The notes below the pieces were generated by a model. The model saw nothing but the letters and a program-made list of their open reading frames with translations. It did no database searches and was not told where the DNA came from. Shown here one piece after another: positions 33,458-34,030 of a stretch of 34,030 nucleotides of DNA. Position numbers and translations under genes: made by a program. The stretch's first letter is position 1, and every line of letters starts with the position of its first letter. The stretch spans positions 1-34,030 of the forward strand of contig NZ_JAHCDD010000066.1 in assembly GCF_018413525.1 (NCBI RefSeq), read 5' to 3'. This DNA is from Acidovorax sp. CCYZU-2555 (GTDB lineage Bacteria; Pseudomonadota; Gammaproteobacteria; Burkholderiales; Burkholderiaceae_C).

Positions 33458-33534
33458 TGGCGGAGTGGACGGGACTCGAACCCGCGACCCCCGGCGTGAC
33501 AGGCCGGTATTCTAACCAACTGAACTACCACTCC
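33458..33534 (-). tRNA. tRNA-Asp (GTC), copy 2
   Basis: A 77-base minus-strand tRNA identical in sequence to the copy at 33092-33168, with anticodon GTC and encoded CCA. It starts 366 bases from copy 1, the period of the duplicated segment. Confidence 0.97.
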
Positions 33535-33583
33535 TGGTAGATAGCTTTCTGCCTGTACTTGATACAGGCCAAGCGCTATAACT

Positions 33584-33659
33584 TGGCGACCCTACGGGGA
33601 TTCGAACCCCGGTACTCACCGTGAAAGGGTGATGTCCTAGGCCTCTAGACGATAGGGTC
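33584..33659 (-). tRNA. tRNA-Glu (TTC), copy 2
   Basis: A 76-base minus-strand tRNA identical to copy 1, anticodon TTC, CCA encoded. The spacer to tRNA-Asp copy 2 holds a slightly changed version of the spacer hairpin (GCCTGTAC-TTG-ATACAGGC). Its upstream leader on the minus strand ends AAGTTCTTAGGTTAC, shared with copy 3. Confidence 0.97.
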
Positions 33660-33688
33660 GTAACCTAAGAACTTGCGTTCTAACTTCT

Positions 33689-33764
<76 letters not shown>

Positions 33765-33801
33765 AATTGGAGCCATGCAGAATGCACACTTCCATTAACT
33801 G

Positions 33802-33878
33802 TGGCGGAGTGGACGGGACTCGAACCCGCGACCCCCGGCGTGACAGGCCGGTATTCTAACCAACTGAACTACCACTCC
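33802..33878 (-). tRNA. tRNA-Asp (GTC), copy 3
   Basis: Third identical 77-base Asp tRNA on the minus strand, anticodon GTC, CCA encoded. Its flanks differ from those of copies 1 and 2: the spacer to Glu copy 3 lacks the ATACAGGC hairpin. Confidence 0.97.
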
Positions 33879-33935
33879 TGGCAGAAAGCTTTGTGGTGCA
33901 GCAAATGAATTTGCCATACCCAAGTGCTTCAAACT

Positions 33936-34011
33936 TGGCGACCCTACGGGGATTCGAACCCCGGTACTCACCGTGAAAGGGTGATGTCCTAGGCCTCTAG
34001 ACGATAGGGTC
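33936..34011 (-). tRNA. tRNA-Glu (TTC), copy 3
   Basis: Third identical 76-base Glu tRNA on the minus strand. The bases after it (34012-34030) equal those beyond Glu copy 2, where tRNA-Ala lies, so another tRNA-Ala probably follows just outside the window and the array continues. Confidence 0.97.
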
Positions 34012-34030
34012 GTAACCTAAGAACTTGCGT

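Larger units (their letters stand above)
33017..33659. repeat. Tandem duplication of a Glu-Asp-terminator segment
   Basis: The segment from terminator to tRNA-Glu (33017-33294) recurs at 33383-33659 with a period of 365-366 bases. Both tRNAs are identical and terminator, Asp flank and Glu-Asp spacer differ at only a few positions. The leader before Glu copy 1 keeps the GAACTTGCGTTCT block found beside tRNA-Ala but the Ala gene is missing there. Confidence 0.85.

Noticed and set aside
33308-33499. Small open frames over the tRNA genes (also near 33723-33908)
   Set aside because: They translate tRNA sequence and spacer (for example the SGRDSNPRPPA-type peptide from tRNA-Asp), a well-known false gene.

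Overview
The window is a GC-rich, gene-dense chromosomal segment, most likely from a member of the Comamonadaceae (Burkholderiales, Betaproteobacteria). I infer this from the GC-rich codon use, the phasin gene with PhaR-like operators, the PA1024-type flavoprotein, the MalT-type regulator beside an acyl-CoA cluster, the TRAP transport genes and the dispersed palindromic repeat built on TTCGACAAGCTCA. No phage, IS element or CRISPR array is visible, and the content looks chromosomal. Genus-level assignment is not supportable by eye.

Layout. (1) 1-4221, plus strand: the end of a group-2 Mrp/Pha Na+(K+)/H+ antiporter operon (A' C D E F G, joined by start/stop overlaps), followed by a CrcB/Fluc fluoride channel. 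(2) 4351-5226: a LOG-family protein. (3) 5227-5595: a noncoding gap between convergent genes, filled by a tandem palindromic repeat. (4) 5596-11650, minus strand: MFS permease, RmuC, an ion-transporter-superfamily antiporter, nicotinate phosphoribosyltransferase and a 4HBT thioesterase. (5) 11737-22517, minus strand: a MalT/LuxR-type regulator followed by an acyl-CoA cluster (APH-like kinase, acyl-CoA dehydrogenase, two crotonases, a flavin quinone reductase, an acyl-CoA ligase) and an MHS-type permease. Kinase plus ACAD recalls a split human ACAD11, so 4-hydroxy-acid degradation is a specific hypothesis. (6) 22648-25556, plus strand: a phasin gene with two PhaR-like operators, a candidate three-hairpin small RNA with an exposed anti-Shine-Dalgarno segment, an orphan ferric-iron binding protein and an HSD10-like dehydrogenase. 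(7) 25604-32985: a LacI-type regulator divergent from a five-gene plus-strand cluster (TRAP binding protein, fused TRAP QM permease, VOC protein, RuBisCO-like protein, DUF1537 acid-sugar kinase). (8) 33092-34011, minus strand: a tandem tRNA array (Asp, Glu, Asp, Glu, Ala, Asp, Glu) made by segmental duplication that includes its terminator.

How the parts fit. The most interesting unit is the LacI-TRAP-VOC-RLP-kinase cluster. It looks like a self-contained catabolic system for an acidic sugar: uptake by TRAP, a possible isomerisation by the VOC protein, phosphorylation by the DUF1537 kinase, and C-C bond cleavage or decarboxylation by a form IV RuBisCO-like protein. The RLP keeps nearly all RuBisCO catalytic residues, but an Asn replaces one active-site Lys. 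It resembles the D-apionate (Oia) pathways but has a VOC protein and no visible oxidoreductase, so its substrate is open. The second candidate is the small RNA downstream of phaP. Its single-stranded region matches the ribosome-binding sites of the nearby phasin, HSD10-like and TRAP genes. All functions are read from sequence by eye; no searches were run.
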